Of a DNA stretch of 64,000 nt, positions 34,705-43,724 are shown piece after piece (the stretch's first letter is position 1; every line of letters starts with the position of its first letter). Both the position numbers and the translations under genes were made by a program. The DNA lies in contig NZ_QYYD01000005.1 of assembly GCF_003591005.1 (NCBI RefSeq), forward strand, positions 184,402 to 248,401, in the 5' to 3' direction. A model generated the notes under the pieces. It was given only the letters and a program-made list of their open reading frames with translations. It was not told the origin of the DNA and did not search any database. The DNA is from Rhodopseudomonas palustris (GTDB lineage: Bacteria; Pseudomonadota; Alphaproteobacteria; Rhizobiales; Xanthobacteraceae).

Positions 34705-35660
34705 TTCGCCTTGCCGATTTCCTGCAGGATCTCGCGCGCCGAAGCGTATTCGCCTTCGACCAGCTTCTTCACTTCGGCGCCCGGCAGATCGAGCGGCACC
34801 ATGCCGAGCCGATCCATCGTGTCCTGGAAGGCCTTGTCGCTCATCGCCTTGCGGAACGCGGTCTCGAGCTTCATGCGGACGTCCTCGGGAATCCCGGCCG
34901 GCCCGATGATCGCCTGAACCGAGCGCAGCGACTTGAGGCCCTTCTCGGACAGGCTCGGCACGTCCGGATACATCTTGGAGCGCTGCGGCGTAGTCACCGC
35001 CAGCAGCCGTACTTCCTTGCTCTCGATGAAGGGCGCCCACACCGAGGTCTCCATAATGAAGTCGACGTGGCCGCCGAGCAGCGCCGGCACCGAAGCCGCA
35101 GAGCCCTGCTGCGGCACGTGGACGAACTTCGCCTTGGTGGCGAACTGCAGCGCCTCGGTGGTGAGATGCTGGGTGGTGCCGACGCCGGCCGTGCCGTATT
35201 TGATCGCGCCGGGCTTGGCCTTGCCCTCGGCGATCAGGTCATCGATGGTTTGCCAGCGCGAGTCCGCCTTCACGGCGATGCCGATCAGATTGTCGCCGTA
35301 ATAGCTGATGTAGGAAAACGCGTTGATCGGATCGAACGGCAACTGCCGGCCCTGCAGCGCCGCCAGATAGCTGGTGCTCGACAGGGTTCCGATGGTGTAG
35401 CCGTCCGGCGCCGCCTTGGCGAGGGCGGCCATGCCGATCGACGTCGAGGCGCCGGGCTGGTTGATCACCACGATGGTCTGGCCGAGCGAGGCCTCGGCCG
35501 CCTTGGCGAGCACGCGCGCGGTCTGGTCGGTGCTGCCGCCGGCGGCCCACGGCACGATCAGCGTGATCGGCTTGTCGGGATACTCGGCGGCCGCGACCTG
35601 CGGCAGCAGCGCAGCAATGACCAGACCAACAACTCCGATGATTTTCGACTTCATAGCCAT
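34701..35660 (-). CDS. tctC: Tripartite tricarboxylate transporter binding protein
   Basis: A 319-residue periplasmic binding protein (Bug/TctC family) with a Sec signal peptide ending near AAAEYPDKP (about residue 27). The family N terminus is PITLIVPWAAGGSTDQTARV, and KYGTAGVGTTQHLTTEAL and LGGHVDFIMETSVW line the pocket region. Its cognate permease genes are directly downstream. Substrates of this family are carboxylates including aromatic and pyridine carboxylates; the actual one is unknown. Confidence 0.92.
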   Translation of the reverse strand: MAMKSKIIGVVGLVIAALLPQVAAAEYPDKPITLIVPWAAGGSTDQTARVLAKAAEASLGQTIVVINQPGASTSIGMAALAKAAPDGYTIGTLSSTSYLAALQGRQLPFDPINAFSYISYYGDNLIGIAVKADSRWQTIDDLIAEGKAKPGAIKYGTAGVGTTQHLTTEALQFATKAKFVHVPQQGSAASVPALLGGHVDFIMETSVWAPFIESKEVRLLAVTTPQRSKMYPDVPSLSEKGLKSLRSVQAIIGPAGIPEDVRMKLETAFRKAMSDKAFQDTMDRLGMVPLDLPGAEVKKLVEGEYASAREILQEIGKAK

Positions 35661-35675
35661 CTTCCCCTCGCCACT

Positions 35676-36941
35676 TCAGATGATTGGAAAAATCCCTGCC
35701 GCCTCCAGCATGCGTGTCGCTGTCGGCATGTCGGAGGGAACTTGCAGAGTGTCACCCTGCGTCGCCGCGGTAACCGCCGGGTCCTTCAGCCCCGACGCGG
35801 TGAGCAGCGAGACGACGACGTCGTCGCTCTTGATCACGCCCGCCTTGGCGAGATGCTCGACCGCGACCAGGCCGCCGGCCGAAGCCGGCTCGAGATAACG
35901 GCCTTCGCGGCTGGCCAGCAGCTGCTGCCAGCGCATCGTGTCTTCGTTGGAGATCGTGACCGCGCGGCCCTGCGACTTGCGCACGATCTGCAGCGCCTGA
36001 AAGGTGCCCTGCACCGCGCCGATCGAACCGGACACCGTGTCGAACGTCTTCGGCATCGCTGGCGGCGCTTCGAGATCGTTGTCGATGGCCTGGCCGATCG
36101 AACCATAGACTTCCGCGGCGACCATCTTCGGCATGCGATCGATCCAGCCCGCCGCCAGCATCTCGCCGAAGCCGCGCCACATTCCGATCAGCGCGTCGCC
36201 GTAGCACACCGGCAGGATGCACCAGTCTGGCACGCGCCAGCCGAGCTGCTCGACGGTTTCATACGCCAGCGTTTTGTAGCCTTCGATGCCGTAGGGGTTG
36301 GAGCCGACCGCCGGACCGAAGAACGGCGAGGTCGGGTACCAGCCATACTGCCGCACGGCGTGTTCCATGAACCGCCAGCGATCTTCCTTCTCCGGCACGC
36401 TGACGACCTTGGCGCCGCAGGCGCGCATCTGCGTCACCATCGGACCTGCGGCCCAGCCGAAAGTAAACACCACGCAGGGAATGCCGGCCTTCGCCGCGTA
36501 GGCCGCCGCCGCCGCGCCGGCGTTGCCGGAGGAGCTCGACACGATGGTCCTGGCGCCCATCTGCTTGGCAACCGACACCGCCATGCAGGCAAGACGATCC
36601 TTGAACGACCAGGTCGGATTGCCGCTCTCGTCCTTGCCGTAGAGCTGCGTGAGGCCGAGCTGGTCGCCGGCATTGCGCAGATGGTGCAGCGGCGAGCCGC
36701 CCTCGCCGAGCGACACCGCATCCGCCTCGCTCACCGGCAGCACGTCGCCGTAGCGCCACAACCCGGTCGACAGCTTGGCGCCGGCCGCGTCCGGCTTGCG
36801 CAGAGCGATCGGCTGCTCGTAGGCCACGACCAGATTGCTACGCACGACCGGCCGGCAGACCGGGCAGTCGTCGGCGTAGTGGTCCGCGGGATAAAGGGCG
36901 TCGCAGCGCAGGCACTGCAGCCCTTTGACCTTCGCCATCAC
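35676..36941 (-). CDS. Threonine synthase-like PLP enzyme with Zn-ribbon
   Basis: A 421-residue fold-type II PLP enzyme. Cys10-x2-Cys13 and Cys26-x2-Cys29 form a zinc ribbon at the N terminus. The PLP lysine is probably Lys114 in NPTWSFKDRL, and SSSSGNAGAAAAAYAAKAGI is the phosphate-binding loop. It resembles threonine synthase, but the setting (between TctC and an M24 hydrolase in a catabolic operon) suggests a beta-elimination or replacement on an amino-acid-like intermediate. It overlaps the M24 gene by 4 bp; Met2 (MAKVKG, 36938) is an equally good start. Confidence 0.82.
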   Translation of the reverse strand: MMAKVKGLQCLRCDALYPADHYADDCPVCRPVVRSNLVVAYEQPIALRKPDAAGAKLSTGLWRYGDVLPVSEADAVSLGEGGSPLHHLRNAGDQLGLTQLYGKDESGNPTWSFKDRLACMAVSVAKQMGARTIVSSSSGNAGAAAAAYAAKAGIPCVVFTFGWAAGPMVTQMRACGAKVVSVPEKEDRWRFMEHAVRQYGWYPTSPFFGPAVGSNPYGIEGYKTLAYETVEQLGWRVPDWCILPVCYGDALIGMWRGFGEMLAAGWIDRMPKMVAAEVYGSIGQAIDNDLEAPPAMPKTFDTVSGSIGAVQGTFQALQIVRKSQGRAVTISNEDTMRWQQLLASREGRYLEPASAGGLVAVEHLAKAGVIKSDDVVVSLLTASGLKDPAVTAATQGDTLQVPSDMPTATRMLEAAGIFPII

Positions 36942-38137
36942 AACACCCGCAGCGCGGTGTCGGACAGCATGAACGAGTCGACGCCGTCCTTGGTGACGAC
37001 CAGCGTGTCCTCGACCTGCAGGCCGGCGTAGCCGATCTCGTAGTACGGCGTCTCGACGCAGATCACCATGCCCTCCTCGAACACGTCCTTGCTGGACGGC
37101 GCGATATTCGGCGCGTCGTAGCCGTCGAGGCCGATGCCGTGACCGACATGGCTGCGCTGATAATGCGGGATGCCTTCGCGCCGCACGGTTTCGACCGCCG
37201 CATTGAACACATCGGCCGCCTTGACGCCGGGCTTGATCATCTCGATGGCACGATCGAGACCGACGCAGATCGCGCGGTGATACTTGATGGTCTTCGCATC
37301 CGGCTCGCCGAGCACGCCGTTGCGGGCGATGTCGGCGCGGTAGTGCTTGTAGCGGCCGCCGACGTCGAAGCGGATGATGTCGCCGGCGATCAGTTCGCGA
37401 TCGGTCGGCTGCACGTTGGTGCCGGCGCTGCGGGCGCCGACGCCGATGCAGCCGAGCACGGGCATTCCGCCCTCGACGATGGTCTTGGTGTGAAACGCCC
37501 GCGCCAGATCGTTTTCGGTGGCACCGACCTTGGCCACCGCCAGCGCCGCGCTGATCGACATGTCGGCGATCTGCGCCGACTTGCGCAGCCGCGCGATCTC
37601 CTCCGGGGTCTTGATCGCCCGCGCGAAGCGGAAAATATCAGCCGCCCGCACCAACGTCGCGCCGGGCAGCGCTTCGGCGAGCTGATCCCAGTACTGCGGC
37701 AGGATGCCGATCTCGTCGACGCCGATCCGCGCGTTCTGCAGCCCGCGATCCTTGATCACCTTGACCAGCGCCTTGACGGCGTCGCCGTCGTCCTGTTGCG
37801 CCAGCAGCGCATCGATCCGTTGATCGTGGGCGTCGAGCTCCACGCCTTCGGCCTTGTTGACCGAGAAGCCACCGAAGCGGCGAACATCCTTCACCCAGAC
37901 TTCAGCATCGGCGACGAGATCGATCAGGCCGGTCGACGCGATCACCGCCGGCTCGCCGCCGCCCGGCGCCGGCAGCAGCGCATAGGCCTGCGGACCGCGC
38001 CGGATCCATTGGCTCATGGCCCAGAAGCCGCTGGCATAGGTGACGTTTTCCGGCATCGTGGCGACCAGCGCGGCGAGCGACGCCTGCTTCATTCCCGCGT
38101 TGAGCCGATCGATATTGGCGAGCATTGCGATGTCCAT
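36938..38137 (-). CDS. M24 metallohydrolase (Xaa-Pro peptidase/creatinase fold)
   Basis: A 399-residue pita-bread-fold protein, with a creatinase-like N-terminal domain (1-175) and a catalytic C-terminal domain. All five metal ligands of the family are kept: Asp258, Asp269, His333, Glu362 and Glu376 (FDVGG, RADIAR, VGHGIG, VETPYY, VEDTLV). Members cleave Xaa-Pro bonds, creatine, ectoine or similar C-N bonds. It is the first gene of a 15-gene operon down to cofD. A paralogue lies at 52283-53470. Start ATG 38137; Met5 at 38125 is possible. Confidence 0.87.
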   Translation of the reverse strand: MDIAMLANIDRLNAGMKQASLAALVATMPENVTYASGFWAMSQWIRRGPQAYALLPAPGGGEPAVIASTGLIDLVADAEVWVKDVRRFGGFSVNKAEGVELDAHDQRIDALLAQQDDGDAVKALVKVIKDRGLQNARIGVDEIGILPQYWDQLAEALPGATLVRAADIFRFARAIKTPEEIARLRKSAQIADMSISAALAVAKVGATENDLARAFHTKTIVEGGMPVLGCIGVGARSAGTNVQPTDRELIAGDIIRFDVGGRYKHYRADIARNGVLGEPDAKTIKYHRAICVGLDRAIEMIKPGVKAADVFNAAVETVRREGIPHYQRSHVGHGIGLDGYDAPNIAPSSKDVFEEGMVICVETPYYEIGYAGLQVEDTLVVTKDGVDSFMLSDTALRVL

Positions 38138-38153
38138 CTTCGTTCGCTTAGAC

Positions 38154-38218
38154 GTTCCGTTTTTCGGAACATCGTTCCCTTAGAAAGAACACTAGGGGAT
38201 TATGGTCGACGCCGTCAA
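38154..38218 (-). promoter_or_regulatory. Promoter and operator-like site of the M24-to-cofD operon
   Basis: Reading leftward, -35 TTGACG (38213-38218) and a weak -10 TAGTGT (38189-38194) are 18 bp apart. The perfect palindrome GGAAC-GAT-GTTCC (38166-38178) follows 10 bp later, then GAAAA. A further hairpin, GTTCCG-TTTTT-CGGAAC, spans 38154-38170. The same promoter/operator arrangement precedes the genes at 50074 and 53470. It is a likely repressor (IclR-type) site because it lies just downstream of the promoter. Confidence 0.6.
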
Positions 38219-38293
38219 GTTCGAGCGACGCCTGTCCATGGTGATGAGTTGAGCAGCGCGATGCCACATTCGGCAGCTGCTACGCAGCAAGTC

Positions 38294-38382
38294 CGTCATG
38301 GCCGGGCTTGTCCCGGCCATCCACGCCTTTTTGCACTGCCGTCAGCAAGGCGTGGATGCCCGGCACAAGGCCGGGCATGACG
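38294..38382. repeat. Composite palindromic (REP-like) element, copy 2
   Basis: An 89-bp element in the opposite orientation to copy 1: CGTCATGGCCGGGCTTGTCC on the left and GTGGATGCCCGGCACAAGGC on the right, ending CATGACG. It lies in the 366-bp gap between cofC and the M24 operon promoter, where it may help end the long upstream operon's transcript. Bases 38383-38503 show nothing else. Confidence 0.85.
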
Positions 38383-38503
38383 CGTGGAAAGGCGACCACT
38401 CTCTTCCAGACGCCACATATCTGTCAGGCCCTTGAGACAGAGACCTGTTGACTATCGAAAGCTGCGGATCGCGCCAATCACACGTCAACCGATCCAGCGC
38501 TGT

Positions 38504-39103
38504 TCACGCCGCCGCGTCGCTTGCCCACTGCCGATAATCATCCGGCGCGTCGAGATCGAAGGCGAGGCGCTGATCGACGATGACGGCCGGGGTCACGCCG
38601 AGCGCGCGTGCCGCGTCGAAATGTTGACGAAAGCTGCCGGGGCCGTAGTGGAACGGCAGCGCCGCTGCGTAGCTGGAATCGATGCACAGCAGATTGGTGC
38701 CGTCGAACTGGCGGTCCGGCACGATCACCACCGCGGCGTCTTCGGCCGCGACCCGGCGCAGCAGTTGCGGTTCCACATAGGGCAGATCGATCGGCACGAT
38801 CATCAGCCGCGCGAGCGACGGCAGGATGCGCAGCAATTCGCGACGCGCGCCATCCAGCGCTCCATTGAGATCGTCAGCGCGATCGTCGATCGCGCCGATC
38901 TGATACGACGCGGCGACGCGGCGAACCTGCGCGTCCGCGCTCACCACCCTTATCTGCCCGGCGCCGAAAGCCGCCGCCGCCGCCGTGAGCGTCTGGCGCA
39001 GCAGGCGCTCGCACAGCCGGCGCCGGCCGTCCGGATCGATCGCCGCCGCCAGGCGTGACTTGCCGACATCGAACGGCTTGCAGGGGATCAGGACGTGCGT
39101 CAT
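38504..39103 (-). CDS. cofC: CofC-type guanylyltransferase (F420 biosynthesis)
   Basis: A 199-residue nucleotidyltransferase that activates a phospho-C3 acid (2-phospholactate, phosphoenolpyruvate or 3-phosphoglycerate depending on organism) with GTP for CofD. The N terminus VLIPCKPFDVGKSRLA (about 4-19) is the nucleotide loop. LMIVPIDLPYVEP, VIVPDRQFDGTNLLCID and the terminal FDLDAPDDYRQW are family features. It overlaps fbiC by 4 bp and ends the operon. Which acid it uses needs biochemical data. Confidence 0.92.
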   Translation of the reverse strand: MTHVLIPCKPFDVGKSRLAAAIDPDGRRRLCERLLRQTLTAAAAAFGAGQIRVVSADAQVRRVAASYQIGAIDDRADDLNGALDGARRELLRILPSLARLMIVPIDLPYVEPQLLRRVAAEDAAVVIVPDRQFDGTNLLCIDSSYAAALPFHYGPGSFRQHFDAARALGVTPAVIVDQRLAFDLDAPDDYRQWASDAAA

Positions 39104-41535
39104 CGCGCGATCGCCATCTGCTTCGGCATGAAGGGCGTCATCACCATGTCCTGCAGTTCAGGCGCGGCGAAGCTGACGTCGCGGCGCTCCTGATCGACGG
39201 GCTGATACAGCGTGCTGCGTTGCGCGGCGATCCGCCCTGCCCGTCCGATCAGCGCTTCCATCGCTTCCGGAGCCAGTTCCTGCCCATGCTGGGTGCCGGC
39301 GGCGCGCGAGATGCTCTCGTTCATCAGCGTGCCGCCGAGATCGTTGACGCCGGAGCGCAGCAGGCTGCCGACGCCGGTTTCGCCGAGCTTGACCCAGGAG
39401 GCCTGGATGTTGGTGATCAGCGGATGCAGCACCAGCCGCGCGACCGCATGCATCAGCCGCACTTCGCGCCAGGTCGGGCCGCTACGCGCCTGGCCGCGCA
39501 GCGACATCGGTGCTTCCATGTGGATGAACGGCAGCGGCACGAATTCGGTGAAGCCGCCGGTCTCCTCCTGCAGATCCCGGATCCGCAGCAGATGCGCGGC
39601 CCAGCTATCGGTGCCCTCGACGTGACCGAACATGATGGTCGCGGTGGTCCGCAGCCCGACCCGATGCGCGCTGCGCACGATGTCGAGCCACAGTTCCGTG
39701 GTGAGCTTGTCGGCGCAGATGATCTGCCGAACCTTGTCGTCGAGGATCTCAGCGGCGGTGCCGGGCAGCGAGCCGAGCCCCTCGTCCCGCAACATCTTCA
39801 GATAATCCGCGACCGGCATGCCGAGCGTGGCCGCACCCTGGCTCACCTCCAGCGGCGAGAACGCGTGGACGTGCATCTGCGGCACTTCGTTCTTCACCGC
39901 GCGCAGCAGATCGACGTAGGTCCGCCCGGTGTAGTGCGGATTGATGCCGCCCTGCATACAGACTTCAGTCGCGCCGCGATCCCACGCCTCGCGAGCGCGA
40001 CGCGCGACCTCTTCGAGCGACAGGTCGTACGGCCGGCCGCGCAGATGGTCGTGGGTCTTGCCCTTGGAGAACGCGCAGAACTTGCAGGCGTAGCTGCAGA
40101 CGTTGGTGTAGTTGATGTTGCGGTTCACGACGTAGCGCACGGTGTTGCCGCTCGCGCGCGCGCGGAGAGCGTCCGCCGCCTCGCAGAGCATGTCGACATC
40201 GCCGCCGCGGGCGCCGAACAGCGCCTGCACCTCGGTCTGCGCCAGCCTCGTGCCGGTTGCGGCGCGGGCGACCAGCGCATCGAGCGACAGATCGCTGCGG
40301 CGCGCGGAACGCGCTGGCGGAAGCGGCGTCAGACCGCCCGGCATCCAGCCGTCCTCGCGGGCGAAGCCTTCGGCATCGACGACTTTCAGCACTTTCGGCA
40401 GCAGCGCGGGATCGAGCCACTTCGCCGCATCGCGCACATAGGCCGGGTACACCGCGAGCCGCGGCTGCAGCGTCAGCCCGGCGGCTTCGGTCGCCTGCTG
40501 CAGCCGCGCGATCTCCGGCCACGGCGCTTCCGGATTGACGTGATCGGCGGTGACCGGCGAGATCCCGCCCCAATCGTTGATGCCCGCCTCGAGGAGGCGG
40601 GGATAGTCCGCGTAGCTGAGGTTGGGCGGGACCTGGATGTTCATCTCCGGGCCGAAGATCAGCCGCGCCACCGCCGTGGTCCACAGCAGGTCGTCGAGCC
40701 CGGGCTCGTGATGCCCGGCAAATCGCGTATCCGCCTTGGCGCGGAAATTCTGCACGATGATTTCTTGCAGATGGCCGTAGCGCGCATGCAGATCACGCAG
40801 CGCCAGCAGCGATTGCACGCGCTCCAGCCGGGTTTCGCCAATGCCGATCAGGATGCCGCTGGTGAACGGCACCCGCAGCCGCCCCGCCGCCTCGATCGCT
40901 TCGAGCCGCACCGCCGGCGCCTTATCCGGCGAGCCGTGATGCGCGCCGCCGCGCTCGCACAGCCGCTCCGACACGCTTTCGAGCATGATGCCCTGCGACA
41001 CGCTGACCTTGCGCAGCCGCGCGGTCTCCGCCTCGCTCATCACCCCGGCGTTGACGTGCGGCAGCAGGCCGGTCTCGGCCAGGATCAGCTTGCAGATCTG
41101 CTCGACATACTCGGCCGTCGTCGCAACGCCCTGCGCGGCGAGAAACTCGCGCGCCGCGGCGTAGCGCAGTTCCGGCTTGTCGCCGAGCGTCAGCAGCGCC
41201 TCGTGACAGCCGGCAGCCTGGCCGGCGCGCACGATTCCCAGCACCTCGTCCGGCGACAGATACGCCGCCTCGACCTGGCGCGGGGTCTTGGCGAAGGTGC
41301 AATAGCCGCAGCTGTCGCGGCACAGCCGCGTCAGCGGCACGAACACCTTGCGCGAGTAGCTGATGACATGGCGATGGCCGTCGCGGGCGACCGTCGCGGC
41401 CTCGGCGAGCAGGTCCGCCAGCGACATCGACTCGTACGCCTGTAACAAAGCTTCGGCGTCTCGCGTGTCCCACACCATCTCGTCGACCTTCATCTCATAG
41501 GCTGGAGCACCAGCGTGCCCCAGCAGATCATTCAC
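39100..41535 (-). CDS. fbiC: FO synthase, fused CofG-CofH (FbiC)
   Basis: An 811-residue double radical-SAM protein that builds the deazaflavin chromophore FO from tyrosine and a flavin precursor. The CofG half has the cluster motif Cys72-x3-Cys76-x2-Cys79 (TRLCRDSCGYCTFAKTP). The CofH half has a second Cys-x3-Cys-x2-Cys near residue 480 (TNVCSYACKFCAFSKGK) and NPHYTGRTYVDLLRAVK. The fused arrangement is that of actinobacterial FbiC; archaea use two proteins. It is 18 bp after the PLP-enzyme gene and overlaps cofC. Full length with no damage. Confidence 0.95.
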   Translation of the reverse strand: MNDLLGHAGAPAYEMKVDEMVWDTRDAEALLQAYESMSLADLLAEAATVARDGHRHVISYSRKVFVPLTRLCRDSCGYCTFAKTPRQVEAAYLSPDEVLGIVRAGQAAGCHEALLTLGDKPELRYAAAREFLAAQGVATTAEYVEQICKLILAETGLLPHVNAGVMSEAETARLRKVSVSQGIMLESVSERLCERGGAHHGSPDKAPAVRLEAIEAAGRLRVPFTSGILIGIGETRLERVQSLLALRDLHARYGHLQEIIVQNFRAKADTRFAGHHEPGLDDLLWTTAVARLIFGPEMNIQVPPNLSYADYPRLLEAGINDWGGISPVTADHVNPEAPWPEIARLQQATEAAGLTLQPRLAVYPAYVRDAAKWLDPALLPKVLKVVDAEGFAREDGWMPGGLTPLPPARSARRSDLSLDALVARAATGTRLAQTEVQALFGARGGDVDMLCEAADALRARASGNTVRYVVNRNINYTNVCSYACKFCAFSKGKTHDHLRGRPYDLSLEEVARRAREAWDRGATEVCMQGGINPHYTGRTYVDLLRAVKNEVPQMHVHAFSPLEVSQGAATLGMPVADYLKMLRDEGLGSLPGTAAEILDDKVRQIICADKLTTELWLDIVRSAHRVGLRTTATIMFGHVEGTDSWAAHLLRIRDLQEETGGFTEFVPLPFIHMEAPMSLRGQARSGPTWREVRLMHAVARLVLHPLITNIQASWVKLGETGVGSLLRSGVNDLGGTLMNESISRAAGTQHGQELAPEAMEALIGRAGRIAAQRSTLYQPVDQERRDVSFAAPELQDMVMTPFMPKQMAIAR

Positions 41536-41553
41536 CAGCGCCGCGATCGACGC

Positions 41554-42681
41554 TCAATAGCGTGCACGAACCGCCCATTGTTCCACCGTTCCGTCTGCCG
41601 ACACCGCGTGCAGCTGGCTAAACAGATTAACGGTCGGATCGCAATGCGTCGCGCCGATCAGCACCCGCTTCCCCGGCAGCGGCGCCGTCGCGCCCGCCGG
41701 CAGACTGATCACACCGTGCTCGTCGCCGGCGAAGCGATAGCTCGCTCCCTGCGGCAGCCCGCCGAAGACATCCGGCAGCGGCCCGTTCAGCGCCAACGCT
41801 TTCACGCCGGCGTCCACCGTCAGCTCGCCGGCGCGATTGACCGAGGTCACTGTTGCCAGCACGTACAGCGTCCGCCGAAACGGCAGCGCCCCGTCATCGT
41901 TTTGCACGCGGCCATAGTCCGCGTCCATGAAGATGTAGGAGCCGACCTGCAACTCGCTGAACGGCCCCGCAGTATCGAATGCGAAAGTTCCGGTTCCGCT
42001 GCCGGTGATCTCGGCGACGGTGAAGCCGGCTTCGATCAGCGCCTGCGCATGACCGCGCAATTTCGCCGCCACTGCTGCATTGCCGGCCTTGCGTTCCGAC
42101 GGATCGAGCACGTGCTGAACCTGCCCGGCAAAGCCTTGCAGGCCGCCAAACGTCGTGCCGGGCCAATCGCTGATCAGCCTGGCGAGAGCAACGCTATCGG
42201 CGATGTCGCAGACGCCGGTCCGACGCTGTCCGACGTCGACGTCGATCAGGATCGTCAAGGTCGGACCGCCGCTCGGCATGTGCTGGCGTAGCAGCTCGAT
42301 CTGGCTCGGGTGATCGACCACCACCGCCAGCTTCGCCGACTGCGCCGCGGCGATCAGCGCCGGCATCTTGGCGACGTCCTGCATCGGCGAGGTCAGCAGC
42401 AGATCCTGCACGCCGCCCTTGGCCATCGCCAGAATTTCCAGCGGCGTCGCGCAGGCGATGCCGCGTGCCCCGGCGGCGAGCTGGCGTTGCGCGATCTCGA
42501 CGGTCTTGTGCGTCTTGGCGTGCGGTCGCAGCTGCACGCCGGCTTGCCGTGCCTGCACCGCCATCGCATCGATGTTGTCCTGCAACGCGTGGCTATCGAC
42601 CACCAGTGCAGGCGTGGGGACGTGCGTCAGCGCCTCGGCAACGGTGGCAAGCAAGCCGGAGGCGTCGGGCACGTCGGTCAT
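41554..42681 (-). CDS. D-serine dehydratase/D-threonine aldolase-like PLP enzyme
   Basis: A 375-residue alanine-racemase-fold PLP protein of the DSD1 family. The PLP lysine is probably Lys56 in LRPHAKTHKT. The C-terminal metal site looks intact (GDEHGVISL and GATHCDPTVNLFSQ). Relatives dehydrate D-serine, cleave 3-hydroxy-amino acids or act on hydroxyaspartate. ATG 42681 (MTDVPDASG) lies 1 bp after the LLM stop. Its place between an LLM enzyme and FO synthase suggests a hydroxylated amino-acid-like pathway intermediate; that is inference. Confidence 0.85.
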   Translation of the reverse strand: MTDVPDASGLLATVAEALTHVPTPALVVDSHALQDNIDAMAVQARQAGVQLRPHAKTHKTVEIAQRQLAAGARGIACATPLEILAMAKGGVQDLLLTSPMQDVAKMPALIAAAQSAKLAVVVDHPSQIELLRQHMPSGGPTLTILIDVDVGQRRTGVCDIADSVALARLISDWPGTTFGGLQGFAGQVQHVLDPSERKAGNAAVAAKLRGHAQALIEAGFTVAEITGSGTGTFAFDTAGPFSELQVGSYIFMDADYGRVQNDDGALPFRRTLYVLATVTSVNRAGELTVDAGVKALALNGPLPDVFGGLPQGASYRFAGDEHGVISLPAGATAPLPGKRVLIGATHCDPTVNLFSQLHAVSADGTVEQWAVRARY

Positions 42682-42682
42682 C

Positions 42683-43720
42683 TCAGTTCTCCGCGCGGCG
42701 CAGTGCGTCACCGAGCAACCGCATCTGCGCGGTCTGGGTCGGCCCGGAGAAGGTCAGCGCCAGTTCGGTGACGCCGCCAGCGGCGTAGTCCGAAGCGCGG
42801 GCAAGGCAGGCCTCGGGCGTGCCGCACAACACGAAGGCCCGGGCGATCCGCGCGTCGAGCAGCTCCGGCGAGCCGCCGGCCTGCAGCATCTGCACCGCGC
42901 TCTCGTACTCCTCGGCCGTCACCGTGCCTTCCGACAGGATCGCATCGCGCGCAGAGGCCACGCGCTCGCCCATCCGCCAGAACGACGTCAGCATGTCGGC
43001 CACGGCGACCTTTGCAGCGCTCAGCGCACGCTGCTCGTTGGCGTCGACCGAGCATGGCATGTACTGCACAGCGTGCGCCGAACCTGATCGCCCGGTTGCG
43101 CTGCGGGCAGCATTGACGCGCTCCGCGGTGCGCGAGGCGAACGGCAGCGAGCACATGTTGGAGATGATCACGCCGTCGGCGAGTTCGCCGCTCATCTTCG
43201 AGGTGATTTCGCCGCGACCTGCGACCAGAATCGGCAGGTCCGCGCGCGTCGGATGCTCGAGCTTGACGCCTTGCGCGGAGAAACGCGCGCCGGCGTGATC
43301 GACGGTGTCGCCGGCGAACAGCTTGCGCAGGATGATGATGGTGTCGCGCAGCGCCGGCGCCGGCTTGTCGGGATCGAGGCCGATTTTACGCACCGCCGAG
43401 GCGATGCCGGCGCCGATTCCCAGCATGGTGCGCCCGCCACTCAGTTCATCGAGCGCCGCGACTTCCATCGCCATCAGCGTCGGGTGACGGCTGAACGGAT
43501 TGAACACGCCGGCGCCGATGCCGATCCGCCGGGTCGCCATCGCGCAGGCGGCGGCCGACGGCAGAATGCCGCGCGCGAATGCGTTCTCGGCGAACCACAG
43601 CGACGCGAACCCCGCCGCTTCGGCCACCTCGGCGAGTTCGACGCATTCCCGCGCCGTCAAGCCGCCGTGCAGACGCACGGACAGCCTGGGCAGATTTCCG
43701 CCTGTCGGCATCGACGTCAT
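42683..43720 (-). CDS. LLM-class oxidoreductase, F420-dependent Mer-like
   Basis: A 345-residue luciferase-like enzyme of the methylenetetrahydromethanopterin-reductase-like group. ARECVELAEVAEAAGFASLW, NPFSRHPTLMAMEVAALDEL, GRTMLGIGAGIASAVRKIGL and ADLPILVAGRGEITSKMSGELADGVII (in parts) are typical. It lies in the same operon as fbiC and cofC, which supports F420 as cofactor. It is not closely similar to the pair at 26721 and 51238. Substrate unknown. Confidence 0.86.
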   Translation of the reverse strand: MTSMPTGGNLPRLSVRLHGGLTARECVELAEVAEAAGFASLWFAENAFARGILPSAAACAMATRRIGIGAGVFNPFSRHPTLMAMEVAALDELSGGRTMLGIGAGIASAVRKIGLDPDKPAPALRDTIIILRKLFAGDTVDHAGARFSAQGVKLEHPTRADLPILVAGRGEITSKMSGELADGVIISNMCSLPFASRTAERVNAARSATGRSGSAHAVQYMPCSVDANEQRALSAAKVAVADMLTSFWRMGERVASARDAILSEGTVTAEEYESAVQMLQAGGSPELLDARIARAFVLCGTPEACLARASDYAAGGVTELALTFSGPTQTAQMRLLGDALRRAEN

Positions 43721-43724
43721 CCGG

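Noticed and set aside
35676..36941. Housekeeping threonine synthase
   Set aside because: The fold fits, but the gene sits between a transporter and an M24 hydrolase in a catabolic operon and has an added N-terminal Zn ribbon; biosynthetic context is missing.
39055..41445. A long plus-strand open frame opposite fbiC
   Set aside because: Same cause: a mirror frame of a real radical-SAM gene, rich in Arg, Gln and His without motifs.
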